Positions 43,701 to 53,477 of a stretch of DNA of 64,000 bases are shown here, piece by piece (the first letter of the stretch is position 1; every line of letters begins with the position of its first letter). Below the pieces are notes generated by a model. The model ran no database searches, was not told the DNA's origin, and worked only from the letters and a program-made list of their open reading frames with translations. Position numbers and translations under genes: made by a program. Source of the stretch: Purpureocillium takamizusanense (Eukaryota; Ascomycota; Sordariomycetes; Hypocreales; Ophiocordycipitaceae); assembly GCF_022605165.1 (NCBI RefSeq), contig NC_063068.1, forward strand, positions 4,960,001 to 5,024,000, read 5' to 3'.

Positions 43701-44290
43701 TTGCTCACGTTCGGATCTGGCGGGGGGATACAGTTGAACACTTGAAGCAGCGACACTGCTTCTCCCTTGTGTTCTTGACCAAGCTCTGAGAGTGAAATGT
43801 GATTCGCCTCCGAGTTGGGTCGCTGAGTTTTCCATGCTTCTGGTGAAAAGTCCAGCCCGCGCAACACTGCCTGCCTGGAGCGGATCAGGCCGGGGATGGA
43901 TCGGTCCACATCTATTCGATAGACGTTATCTGGCAACAAATGTACGCGAATGACGGCGCCGATCGCACCGACATCGCACACCTGGATCTCTAGGCGAGCC
44001 CACCGTGCGTGGAGGAGGCGTGCAAGATGCCTCAATCGTGGCACCTCGAGCAAGCGCTTCTGAACAGGGCGAGGTAACCGAAGATGGTGGCCATTGGTGT
44101 CAAGCTGGTGCGTCTCTGCTCCGTCCTCGCTAAACATCCACCATGAATGAGGGCTTTGTGGTAGCCAAGTCTCGCCAAGTACATGGAGTTCAATCTTTGG
44201 GACTGACATGCGCCCAACTGGGATATATCGAGCCGGATCCAGCGGCGTGACAACCTTCACGCCTGTGGCGCGGCCATTGGTGACGGTCAT
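40726..44290 (-). CDS. SNF2-family DNA-dependent ATPase (Rad5/Rad16/HLTF-like class)
   Basis: Three exons, 44290-41525, 41475-41394 and 41336-40726, give 1152 aa. Introns are 49 and 57 bp. The ATPase core has Walker A GGILAEEMGSGKT (280-292), motif II DEGH (474-477), motif III WIVTGTPSQGLFG and, after the introns, VLLMDLSQAAFGLDM. It closes with motif VI QAIGRVRRISQQKPV. The DEGH box is the form seen in the Rad5/HLTF/Rad16 group, which remodel DNA or evict proteins in repair. Unlike Rad5 and HLTF, no RING finger (cysteine/histidine cluster) is visible between the two ATPase lobes and no HIRAN domain at the N-terminus. The insert between lobes has a charged low-complexity stretch. It should be nuclear. 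Orthology to a named yeast protein is not claimed. It lies downstream of the E2-binding protein gene, in the same orientation. Confidence 0.9.
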
Positions 44291-44644
44291 GGTTGCGATC
44301 GAACAGCTGCCCTCAAGTGGCAGAACAGAAAGATCAAATCGGCAGCTGTGTCATAATGACTGTGGAAGACCCCCATAGGGAAGACGACGATGTGCTTGGT
44401 TACCTGGCGGGGGTGTTGTGTAAGAGAAGAGACAAGGAAGAGATGGGGGCGGCCAAGCGGCGCGGATGTCTATTGACCCGTGGAAGTGGTGGCGGAGGCC
44501 TACGGCAGGATACTGGCACTGTGGAGCCGGTGCGCAAACAGGTGCGGCCGCACAGTTCGCAACGCACGGTGCAGTTCAACAACACCACATCGGGCCACGA
44601 TGCGCGACATGCCATGAACTTGTGGTGATTTTTTTATTTGGGGT
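44291..44644. other. Spacer, SNF2 gene / E2-binding protein gene
   Basis: Promoter of the SNF2 gene and 3' end of the next gene upstream. No gene or notable repeat was seen. Confidence 0.55.
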
Positions 44645-46175
44645 TCAAGTGTTGGCGGTCCATTTCTGCAACAGACCCGCGTTCCATTCCCTGAACGTCC
44701 GTTCACGTTCTGGCAACAGACTGCTGCTCAGCTGCAGCGCCTCCCTCGCCGCAGCCAGAGCCTTGGAGGGCAAATTAATGTCCTGGACGTCCGATGTCAT
44801 CGATTCCACCAGCTTGTTGCCCTCATCCGGGCCAATGTCCTTGTACAAGATCTTCAGAGCCGACCTGCGGCCAGACATCGTAGAGGATGCATAGATGACG
44901 TTCGGGTTGAGGATCCAGAGGTGGAGAAACGGTACCGAGGCATCCTGATGCTCCGATGCGTGCGGTGCTACGACGGACTTTGCGCAGCCCGACCGGGATA
45001 GCGTAGAGAGCAAAGTCGAGGCAAGGCATTCTGGCGCGCTGGGCGCCTCGGTGGATGAAGATGTTTCACACGTAACCTGCCACTTGAACAGTGTCACGCC
45101 AGCCGCAAGGAGACTATATAGCCCAACCTCGGTGCCGCATTTGCCGCAGAAGGCGTGCAGGAACTTGCCGGCAAATGCTTGGCCTATGGCATCTGCGCTG
45201 GCTTTTGCTCTAGGCCCGGATACGGATGTGGAGAACTGTATAGGCACTGTAAGTACTTTTCTGCTCCAAGCTCTCGTTGATGCTCTGTCTAGTGCATGTA
45301 TGTTTCTCTTTAAATCTCCGAGGCCCACGGCTCTGGACGGCAGGATGAAAGAAGAGACAGCCTTTTCAGCTGAGACCAGTCGAACCCATCCCAGGGGGAG
45401 GGTTCGGCCAGGGACGTAAGCTGTCCATGAAATGGAAACGGCGGAGGTTATTCATCTTGGGGATCTGTATCGATGGCTATGCCATAGAGTGGCAATTGTG
45501 CCGGCCTAGCCACCTTCTTTCTCCCCAGACCACAGTGGAAAAGCTAACGTCACGGGCATCACTCACCATGATCCCTTGGCAGTCGGACTCGAAGAACATA
45601 AAAGACGTAATATCGACGAACCCGACGCCTTGTTGCGCAGTGATGGCATTGTTCGCACCGTACCCTCGGCTGGCAAGGGAGTCGCTTCCATGTTGGCCGT
45701 GGTCGTGCGGCTTGTGGCAGTGCCAGAACTCCATCATCTCAGCCCAATTCTCACTCGGCAGGTCCTTCCAGGAAGTGATGGTGTCATTCTGGATCAGAGC
45801 ATCGCCACAATCTCGACAGCAGACAGGAGACCCAGTCTTGATGTCTGAGGAGTTCCACGGCACCGCTTGGTCCTCCGGCGTGAATCGCAGCTCGCCCGCG
45901 TCGGCCGGCGACACGGGCAACCTCCAGTTGAGCTCCTTGGATGACCCACTGGGTACGGGCAGACGGGCCTCTGCCGTGGCGACCGAGGCTGGGAGGCTCA
46001 GCACCTGGGACTGGCCCCGGTGGCAGACGCGCAGGCGCCGCCCAGCATCGAAGACTTCGGCCTGGGTGGACGCGTCCGAGTGTGTCGACAGCGAAGCCCC
46101 AACAGACACCTGTCTAATGTTGGCCAGTAGTTCTGCGTAGACAACGATGCCTGGCGCGTGTTGCGTTGTTGTCAT
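44645..46175 (-). CDS. HECT-like ubiquitin-conjugating enzyme E2-binding protein (UBE3D-like)
   Basis: Two exons: 46175 to about 45554, and 45420-44645. The acceptor CAG before 45420 is clear. The donor is not. Exon 1 must end one base into a codon, so GTGACG after 45554 (465 aa) and GTGATG after 45563 (462 aa) both work, while the best-looking donor, GTGAGT after 45567, breaks the frame. Family features are SPADAGELRFTPED and SPVCCRDCGDALI with paired Cys, then GVGFVDITSFMFFESDC in exon 1. Exon 2 has RTLPLGWVRL, GLGDLKRNIHALDRAS and FLHAFCGKCGTEVGLYSL. It ends LPERERTFREWNAGLLQKW. The human counterpart binds E2 enzymes such as UBCH10 and has ubiquitin-ligase activity. The gene is divergent from the questin-oxidase-like gene. 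Confidence 0.83.
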
Positions 46176-46358
46176 GGCCCAGGCGTTGCGGACTGGGGGC
46201 TGCGAGCGAGCAAGGGAAAGCTTGGATGTGATGGACGACGAACTGTCGTTTGGGGAACTTGAAGTCGCAAGAACCGGAGAATCACTTGATGTGGCAGCGG
46301 CCCGCTAATAACGGCCCCACTATGTTACTTCGTACTAAGGTAGGTAGATTAGAGGTAG

Positions 46359-46379
46359 GTAGGTACCTTTAGTACCTAC
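46359..46379. repeat. Perfect 8-bp inverted repeat with 5-base loop
   Basis: GTAGGTAC and its complement GTACCTAC flank CTTTA, inside the bidirectional promoter. Confidence 0.85.
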
Positions 46380-46542
46380 ACGCATGCCTGAGGCGCGCGG
46401 TGGGGGTATTAAGTCACTACTAACCTGTACCTACCTACTAAGGGAACCTTGAAAGCACTGTATCCTATTAGTTCAGACCCCGACAGTGAATGATACGGCG
46501 CTTTTGGTGCAGTACAGGCGATCCATGAAATTCCAGGAAGCC

Positions 46543-46574
46543 TCCAGCTCCAGCTCCAGCTCCAGCTCCAGCGC
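46543..46574. repeat. CCAGCT hexanucleotide repeat
   Basis: About five tandem copies in the probable 5' leader of the questin-oxidase-like gene. Confidence 0.85.
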
Positions 46575-46720
46575 GTGCCCCACGTCTGCCGGCGATGTCA
46601 CCAATTCCCGTCCCCCACCACAATCCTCAACACATGTGACAGACGTCATTCTCTTCTCGCTCTTTCACTCGACCCAACACTCCAGCGTCTCACGCTGCGC
46701 CGCCAATATCGGCCGGAAAG

Positions 46721-48046
46721 ATGTCGGGCCTCCTCTCGTATGTGCCCATTGCCAACCGGCTCGTCGGTTCAGGCATGAGGCAACAAGCAATCCATCTTCC
46801 GCCCGTCGAGGTCCACCATATCGAGACCAACCCTGGGCGAAGAGCCCGATGCCTGAAGCACCTCCTCAAGGCCAATCATGTCAACTACTCCATAGTATAC
46901 AACGAGCGGCGCTCGCTGAACCAAACTTCTCACCTTCTAAGCACTGCATATCTGCTCGGCGCCGATGAGGCGAAGCTGAATGACTTGTACGAGGTCGGCA
47001 TCAAGCACCTGCAGCCATGGACGCCGTCACCCGCAGAGGTCGCCGACCTGGACTGGCAGGATTTCCTCGGAGACAGGGAGTACCAGCGAGCCTACGTCGA
47101 CTACTTCGAGGACAAGCTCGCCATGGATTTTGCCTACAACTGGAAGCAGGAGCTCCAACACTTTCTTTTCAGTGGCGATTTGTCATTGTGCTATAGCCTA
47201 ATTGGCGATGGTATGGATTGAGCAATGGCGGATGTGAACCATGCTGATATATGTGACAGCCGCGCAACCCCTTATTCATCTTGGATACGCCTACGAGATG
47301 GACAGTAAGGAGCTCGCCATGGAAGCCCTCGGCCTAGCGTGCATCCAACACAACTTCCTACACAAATACGCGGCTGAAGCTGCGTACACCCGACCATCTC
47401 CACTCACATCCGACTCGCCACTAGATCTCCTCATCAAAATCTCAGAAGATGAGCGGTTTAGCAAGATTCCTGAGGTGAACAATTTCTGTGGGCTGGAGCG
47501 AGTCTTCGCCGAGCATGAGGATCTCATCCTGGAATACTGGAACGCGCTGGACTTGGATGACGCTATGGACCAGTTCCGGCTGTCCCAAGAAGCACCAGTG
47601 GCTTTGCTGGCAACGAGCGTCAAGGCAGGTACTCACATATACAGCGCGGGCTTTGTTCAGCTCCTGTCGGCCAGCCACGCCATTCGGGTTCTGCTGCCAT
47701 ACGTCCCCTCCGAACATCACGTTGCCCTGCTGAGACAGTGGTGGCTCCTTGCCATTGCGGTTTTTGTCCTCGCCGGACGCCCAAGGCCAGACCCGGAGAG
47801 CCTCGACGTCGATGTCAGTGGCAAGGATTGGGCGTGGGTGCAGAAGACGGCTCTCGCCTCGAAGTGGTCGCACGATGCTGGATTTCTTGAAGGTATGCCA
47901 CAATCACCAGAAATACTAACTTGAGGCTGACTCGCACAGCGATTCGCACCATGAAGGAGAATGCCAAAACGTGGGGAGATGGACAAGAGATGTATTTGGA
48001 GGCAGCGGTGATGTTTGTCAAAGAATTCAAGGGTTGGTCGGCGTGA
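46721..48046 (+). CDS. Questin oxidase-like protein (DUF4243/AflY family)
   Basis: Three exons, 46721-47210, 47260-47892 and 47940-48046, with 49- and 47-bp introns, give 409 aa. The family is recognised from VHHIETNPGRRARCLKHLLKANHVNYSIVYN near the N-terminus, the LSTAYLLGA segment, QRAYVDYFEDKLA, QPLIHLGYAYEM and TGLACIQHNF-like helices. Known members include questin oxidase of fungal anthraquinone pathways and AflY of aflatoxin biosynthesis, which perform Baeyer-Villiger-type or ring-opening oxidation without an obvious cofactor motif. No polyketide synthase or other biosynthetic gene lies nearby, so a secondary-metabolite role is not supported by context. The length agrees with the family (about 400-450 aa). 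No signal peptide. Confidence 0.86.
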
Positions 48047-48595
48047 GCCGGAAATAAGTCGCGGACACGTAAGGTCGATGGCCAGACATACGAAATGTAC
48101 GTTGCCGTGCTCTTGCATTTCGAATCCCCGTTGCAGCCGCATTGAAACGTGCCTACCTCAAAAATGAGTAAAGACGCATCCCCGACGTCAGTTCGTGAAC
48201 AGACCACCGCAAGACAGTGCGCACGCGGCGACAGGCACTCGACACTGTACGGGAAACGGCGGTGCTCGTTGGTGGTGCCCAGGGTCCTCCAGCTGAGCTG
48301 GGCGGTGCGGAGCCCTCCAAGGGTTGATGTAGTTACCAAGTTACCTGGGCTGGGGGGGCTGTCCGCCAACTTATGTCGACACCGCCGCCCCGCTACTGGT
48401 GTGTGCTTCGTTCGTACCTTATTAGTACTAGGGTACTCCATGCTACTTCCCATATCTGCTACTGCTGCTGCTACTGCTTGTCAACGCCAGCACGCCGCTT
48501 CACCACACCGCCGTCAGGCCTCCTCTCTGGACAATCATTGTCGACAACACCCGCCCGCATGGAAGGCCCAGGCTGCAGATGCTCCAGTCGCTTCA
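48047..48595. other. Spacer, questin-oxidase-like gene / rad17
   Basis: The rad17 reading frame is open through most of this spacer (from 48149), but the sequence looks like a 5' leader: low-complexity, with GTACTAGGGTAC-type words as in other non-coding parts of the window. Confidence 0.5.
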
Positions 48596-51190
48596 ATGGC
48601 CCCGCCCGCGAAGCGCCGCCGGCGGAACCCCGTTGAGGACTCGGACGAGGAAGACGAGCAGCAGCCCAGAGCCAACACCTTGGCCAACTACCTCGTGTCG
48701 TCGCCGAGCTCGCCCAACAAGAACCGCGTCCCGACCGCATCGCCGAGCCCCATCAAGTCAAGGAATGGCGCCGGGGCGACCAGCCCGAGCAAGCAGCGGC
48801 GCCTTTCGACGCTGAACAATGGTGCGAGCCCGAGCCCCAAGAAGGGCAAGGCAGCGGCCAAGGTCGAAGACAAAGGCAAGACGGCCGACCTCAAGACTCT
48901 GTTCTCCAAGCAGGCCCAACGTGCAACAAGGACCGGTGCGGCCAGCGACGCTCGAGGCCCCCCGATTGACGACATCATCAGCGATCCCGTATCCGAAGAC
49001 GACGAGATATCCGAGCTCAAGGCCAGCTCGTCTAGCTTGGTCGGCCAGCATGCACGAAAGAGGCTGCGTCACGGTGCCGAAGCTGCTGCGTCCAGTCAAC
49101 TGCTGAGTGCCACGCAGCGCTTCCTGCGGCCGCCGAAGCCTGCAGGCTCCTCTGCCTTCGACGACGACCTGCGGCCGTGGTCGGAACGCTTCGGGCCGCG
49201 AAACCTCGACGAGCTCGCCGTGCACAAGAAGAAGGTGGCAGACGTGCGGAGATGGCTGGAAGACGTCATGTCGGGGCGCTTGCGGCAGCGCCTTCTGATC
49301 CTTAAGGGTGCCGCTGGCTCGGGCAAGACGACGACGATGCGTCTGCTCGCTCAGGACATGGGTTGCGAGCTGCTCGAATGGAAGAACCCCACGGGGACCT
49401 CGTCCACAGGCTTTGTTTCCATGTCGGCGCAGTTTGACGAGTTCCTGGGGAGGGGCGGCAAGTTCGGGACGCTGGACATGGAGTCCCCATCATCTTCCAC
49501 CCTGACCAGTTCTGCCAATGGCGCCAGCAACGATCTCGCCAAGAGAATCATCCTCATCGAAGAATTCCCGAACACCTTTTCGCGGTCATCCTCGACACTA
49601 AACTCCTTTCGAAGCTCTCTCTCTCACTATCTGGCCGCCCATACGCCGTCCCTATCCATGTTCGGCAAGCAACCGCAACGGGAGCCGATCAAGCCGGTCG
49701 TGCTGGTGATTTCCGAAACGCTACTGACCACGACCTCGGCATCCGCAGATAGCCTAACTGCCCATCGGCTCCTAGGACCCGACATATTACGACATCCAGG
49801 AGTGGGTGTCATCGAGTTCAACGCCATAGCTCCGTCTTTGTTAGCCAAGGCTTTGGAGCTCATCGTTCAAAAGGAGGCGCGCAAATCTGGCCGCAGGAGA
49901 ACGCCGGGGCCGCTGGTGCTGAAGCGGCTCGGTGAGATTGGCGACATTCGAAATGCCATCTCGTCTCTGGAATTTCTCTGCCTCAAGGGCGACCAAGACG
50001 CAGACTGGGGCGCCAAGGTGACGTTCACGAAGCAGAAGCGAGGCGCGAGGGACGGCATCGGCCTGACAAAGGGTGAGACGGAAACCCTGGAGATGGTCTC
50101 TCAGCGCGAAGCCAGCCTGGGCATCTTTCACGCCGTCGGCAAAGTCGTCTACAACAAGCGGGACGAGGCACCTCCGCCCGGCGACACTGTGGAGGACTTG
50201 CCGCCATACCTCTCACGCTTCTCGCGGCCCAAGCGATCGCAAGTATCTGTCGCGTCGCTCATCGACGAGATAGGCACAGACACGCACACCTTCATCTCCG
50301 CTCTACACGAAAACTACATCCTCTCGTGCGAAAGCACGGGACCCATGGATCTTTCGACTCCCATGGATTACGTCAACGAATGCATAGAATACCTGTCACT
50401 CAGCGATCTACTTTGTCCCTCACGTGATATCTTCTTCGGCGGCAGGGGTGGGTTCTCGGGGCGGGACTCTGGGAGCCAACTTCTTCGACAAGACGAGATG
50501 ACCTTCGAGGTGGCCGTGCGCGGCATGCTGTTCTCTCTGCCGAACCCCGTGAAGCGGAAGATGACGACGATGCCCCGAGGCGGCGACGCGTTCAAGATGT
50601 TCTACCCGACCAGCTTGAAGCTCTGGAGGGCCAAGGAGGAAATCGAGGGCCTGATTGACGTGTGGTCTACCAAGGCACTCAAGGGCGACGCCCAGGGGCC
50701 GACCAAGAGCCTGACGGACGGCGCCAGCGCGTTCCGGAAACCACAGGCGTCGTCATCATCGAGCGACGTCTCGTGGATGCAGCGCCAGCAGCAGGCCCGG
50801 TCGGCAAACTCGTCGAAAGGCAGCGCGTCCAAGGATGGGGAGGGCGAGGACGCACCGCCCCTGCTCTCCCTGGGCAGCGCCGCCCGCCGCGAGATGCTGC
50901 TCGACCGCCTCCCGTACATGGCGCACATTGCGCGCGCGCGCAGGGCGCCCACCCGCCTCCGCGACCTCGAGAAGATTGTTTCCTTCAACGGCGTCGGCGC
51001 CGCCGCCGACGCGGACGAGGGGGACGAGGATGCGGATGACGAGACGGCCCCGCCAGGCGAGGCGTGGGCCACGGATAAGCCCTCGGAGGAGGCGAGCCCC
51101 CGGAAGAAGGCCGCAGGTATCAAGGCTGGAGGCGTCTCGGGGATGCTGGCGCAGAAGCTGGTGCTGAGCGACGATGATATTGAAGATTGA
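48596..51190 (+). CDS. rad17: Checkpoint clamp loader Rad17/Rad24
   Basis: A single exon of 864 aa. The start at 48596 gives MAPPAKRRRRNPVEDSDEEDE, a basic-acidic N-terminus usual for fungal Rad17. The frame is open to 48149 with an ATG at 48164, but the extra 144 residues look non-coding. RPWSERFGPRNLDELAVHKKKV introduces the AAA+ module. Walker A is LKGAAGSGKTTTMRLLA (about 235-251), the Walker B equivalent IILIEEFPN (about 317-325), and GVGVIEFNAIAPSLLAKAL and IGDIRNAISSLEF are sensor/lid segments. The C-terminal region carries Ser-rich and acidic stretches and ends in an acidic LSDDDIED. Rad17 with Rfc2-5 loads the 9-1-1 clamp on damaged DNA to start checkpoint signalling in the nucleus. 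Confidence 0.93.
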   Translation: MAPPAKRRRRNPVEDSDEEDEQQPRANTLANYLVSSPSSPNKNRVPTASPSPIKSRNGAGATSPSKQRRLSTLNNGASPSPKKGKAAAKVEDKGKTADLKTLFSKQAQRATRTGAASDARGPPIDDIISDPVSEDDEISELKASSSSLVGQHARKRLRHGAEAAASSQLLSATQRFLRPPKPAGSSAFDDDLRPWSERFGPRNLDELAVHKKKVADVRRWLEDVMSGRLRQRLLILKGAAGSGKTTTMRLLAQDMGCELLEWKNPTGTSSTGFVSMSAQFDEFLGRGGKFGTLDMESPSSSTLTSSANGASNDLAKRIILIEEFPNTFSRSSSTLNSFRSSLSHYLAAHTPSLSMFGKQPQREPIKPVVLVISETLLTTTSASADSLTAHRLLGPDILRHPGVGVIEFNAIAPSLLAKALELIVQKEARKSGRRRTPGPLVLKRLGEIGDIRNAISSLEFLCLKGDQDADWGAKVTFTKQKRGARDGIGLTKGETETLEMVSQREASLGIFHAVGKVVYNKRDEAPPPGDTVEDLPPYLSRFSRPKRSQVSVASLIDEIGTDTHTFISALHENYILSCESTGPMDLSTPMDYVNECIEYLSLSDLLCPSRDIFFGGRGGFSGRDSGSQLLRQDEMTFEVAVRGMLFSLPNPVKRKMTTMPRGGDAFKMFYPTSLKLWRAKEEIEGLIDVWSTKALKGDAQGPTKSLTDGASAFRKPQASSSSSDVSWMQRQQQARSANSSKGSASKDGEGEDAPPLLSLGSAARREMLLDRLPYMAHIARARRAPTRLRDLEKIVSFNGVGAAADADEGDEDADDETAPPGEAWATDKPSEEASPRKKAAGIKAGGVSGMLAQKLVLSDDDIED

Positions 51191-51610
51191 TGAAGACGGG
51201 TAACATATGATTTTGGCGAGCGGCGTAGAGAGTGTACATTGGGACAGGACACTATGATTGAATGCCTCTTCGGGCGGAATGGAGAAAGGAACAGCAAGGC
51301 AGGACGGAGGGAGGGCCTCACCTCGGCGTTTGTGTATGTACATTTCATCTGCCTGTAGACCAGGGAAGAATCAACTCTAATCAAGTCTCATCGGATAACC
51401 AACAATGTACCTTACGAGGTACTAATCCTACAACAAATGCCCCTCCCCCGTGCGCTCCAAGACAGGCGCGGCAAAGGCGGTGCTTGCTCCGTCGCCCCAA
51501 ACTACCCAAGCGCGCTCCCCCCGGCTGATGCCCACGCAAGCGTTCTCCTTTGTCTCCTGTCCTCCAATCCAACCTGGCCCGACGACACCATCCCCAAGTC
51601 GCATCTGGTA
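51191..51610. other. Convergent spacer, rad17 / F-box-like gene
   Basis: 3' flanks of two convergent genes; no gene or notable repeat. Confidence 0.6.
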
Positions 51611-53477
51611 TCACCCGCTCTCATATGCCTCACTCTCGTAGGCCTCGCTCTCATATTCCTCGCTCTCGTATGCCTCGCTCTCATATGGCTCCATCTCATA
51701 TGCCCCGCTCTCATATACGTCGCTCTCATATGCTTCGCCCTCGTCCGGGTCGTCGCCCCCATCTGAGTCGTCGCCCTCGTCCGGCTCGCTGTCGTATAAT
51801 TCGCTGTCGTCCGACTCACTCTCCTCCGTCACGTGTTCGTTCTCCCACGTCTGGGCCATCCAGAAACACCGACGACCGTTGTACTTGCCCAGCGCGCGGC
51901 TGTCGTAGTCGCCCCCCATGACAAACTTCTCCAGCTCGAGCTCGATGCGCTCGAGCTTGGCGCCCCGCCTGCGGTGGTAGTTCTTGTCGTCGGAGGTCGT
52001 GGTCGCGCCGTCGGGCAGGACGTATCCGGGCGACCAGTGGCCGGACCACTCGAGGCGCACGAAGAAGCGATTCACGTCTCGGATCTGCTTGAACGGGTCA
52101 ACAATGGGGAGAGAGCTCAGGAAGACCTGCTCGTCCAGGTCTTGGGCAACGAACTCGATGGATCCGGACTTGTAGGCGCCGCCCCAGAGGTCTATCAGGA
52201 CCACGAGTGTCAGGGCGCGCAGATTTGCGTGCCGGCTCAGGTGTTTAATGGCGCTCCGCCACCTGCGCAAGGCCGATTCCATCTGCTCTTCCAAGTTGCA
52301 AGTATCTCGGAGTCTCGGTAACGCGAGTTCCAGGGTTCGGATATTGCCGAGCAGCTCGGGTCGGATACGCCCCCCCATGAACAACGCGCCGTCCAGGAGC
52401 CCATGGGTTAGGTTGTAGTGTCTGAGTAAGTGGCTCAGACGGTCCTTTACCGTGATATTGTTGCACGAGTAGAATACTTGGGCCGCTTCGCGCGACATGG
52501 CTTTGCTGACGACGAAGAGGGCTTTCGGGGGCATCCAGCAAACGCATCTCGCAGAGTATGAGGCAGCGTGATTGTGACAAAAGTCAATATGATAGGAGGA
52601 GTTCAAGGGGTAGCGTGCCCACTCAAAGGCTCCGATATAAAAGCCTCGTTCCGAGTCCCACTGGACTTCCTTCCAGGGTGTGATGAGATCGGTGAAGCGC
52701 AAGATCCTTTGACGTATTTCTGCCGGCAGATAGAAGAAGCGAAACGGTTCAGCGTGTTCTGGGTTTTCTTGACCAAGGATGGTGCGAGCCAAGGTCCGCG
52801 CAAAGTATGAGGTAGAATACCAGGATGCTGGCTTCAGTCGGAGAGAGATGGACGACAAGATGCCGGGTTGGTCGAGGAGAGGCTGGAGGACACGACGCGT
52901 CGTGAGACTCTCGCCAGTCTCGCAAATCAAATTGAGATTGAGTGTCTGTGGGGGGGGTGTTGGCCAACACGTGCTTGATTGTTCTCTTCCACAGGGAAAG
53001 ACGGCTCGTACTGATCGATTCCTTAGAGGAGCTGTACCAGCCGTTGAATTCGTACTGCTCGTGGTGCCACTGCTCATGGAGGCAGATGGTCAAGTTGGTG
53101 ACTCGAGTCCAAATAAAATCCGGAAGCTTGAGGAGGTATAGTAGCGCCTCTTCAATGTCGTCGTCGTAGAAGCTGAATTGAAGATTGTCCCACACTGGGG
53201 ATGCAATGTCGTAGTATGCGGGTTGGCGTATAGCCTTCAAGGCGCGGTCGACGGCGCCAAGGTCTTTGGTCTCTGCGTACAGGTTGAGAATCTCGGCTTG
53301 CGTCAAAGGTCCGGTGTAGCCTCTTGAGAGCCCGGCTTCGATGTAGATTCTCCGGCGGATGTGGCGTGGAAGGTCAAAGAAGTTTTTTGGGTGATGGCAG
53401 GGCCAGCCTAGGGAGTCGCATATGCGCGGCTGCTTAGGATCTGGCTCTGGGTTGTACATGTAGGTGATGGAACACAT
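51611..53477 (-). CDS. Two-part F-box-like fungal protein, interrupted by an apparent frameshift
   Basis: The start at 53477 (MCSITYMYNPEPDPKQ) opens a 242-codon frame that reads out of phase near 52950, where the plus strand has eight consecutive G. The following frame then continues to 51611. No usable intron explains the switch: the only in-phase GT-AG solution would be 25 bp. The two halves belong together: NFFDLPRHIRRRIYIEAGL and TIKHVLANTPP in the first part; LNLNLICETGESLTTRRVLQPL, FFYLPAEIRQRILRFTDLITP and a Cys-rich ARCVCWMPPKALFVVSKAM in the second. LPAEIRxRIL is the F-box-like signature of many fungal paralogues. The C-terminus is acidic and ends in a tandem YESEA-type repeat. Function is unknown. 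It is either a recent pseudogene or a sequence error in the G run; about 620 aa if intact. Confidence 0.75.
51626..51735. repeat. 15-bp coding tandem repeat (YESEA-type pentapeptide)
   Basis: About seven or eight imperfect copies of a 15-bp unit (plus strand like CTCGCTCTCATATGC). On the minus strand it encodes successive pentapeptides YESEA, YESEE, YESGA, YESDV and YEMEP at the extreme C-terminus of the F-box-like protein. Confidence 0.88.

Larger units (their letters stand above)
46176..46720. promoter_or_regulatory. 545-bp bidirectional promoter, E2-binding protein / questin-oxidase-like gene
   Basis: The region between two divergent starts. It carries TAGGTAGG repeats (46340-46366), an 8-bp inverted repeat (46359-46379) and a CCAGCT hexamer repeat (46543-46574). 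Which elements act as promoters is unknown. Confidence 0.5.

Noticed and set aside
46721..48046. Member of a secondary-metabolite cluster because of the questin-oxidase/AflY similarity
   Set aside because: No synthase, transporter, P450 or pathway regulator lies beside it; the neighbours are housekeeping genes.
52950..52980. A 25-bp GT-AG intron explaining the frame change in the F-box-like gene
   Set aside because: Far below the shortest credible fungal intron, and it would remove the conserved VLANTPP segment.
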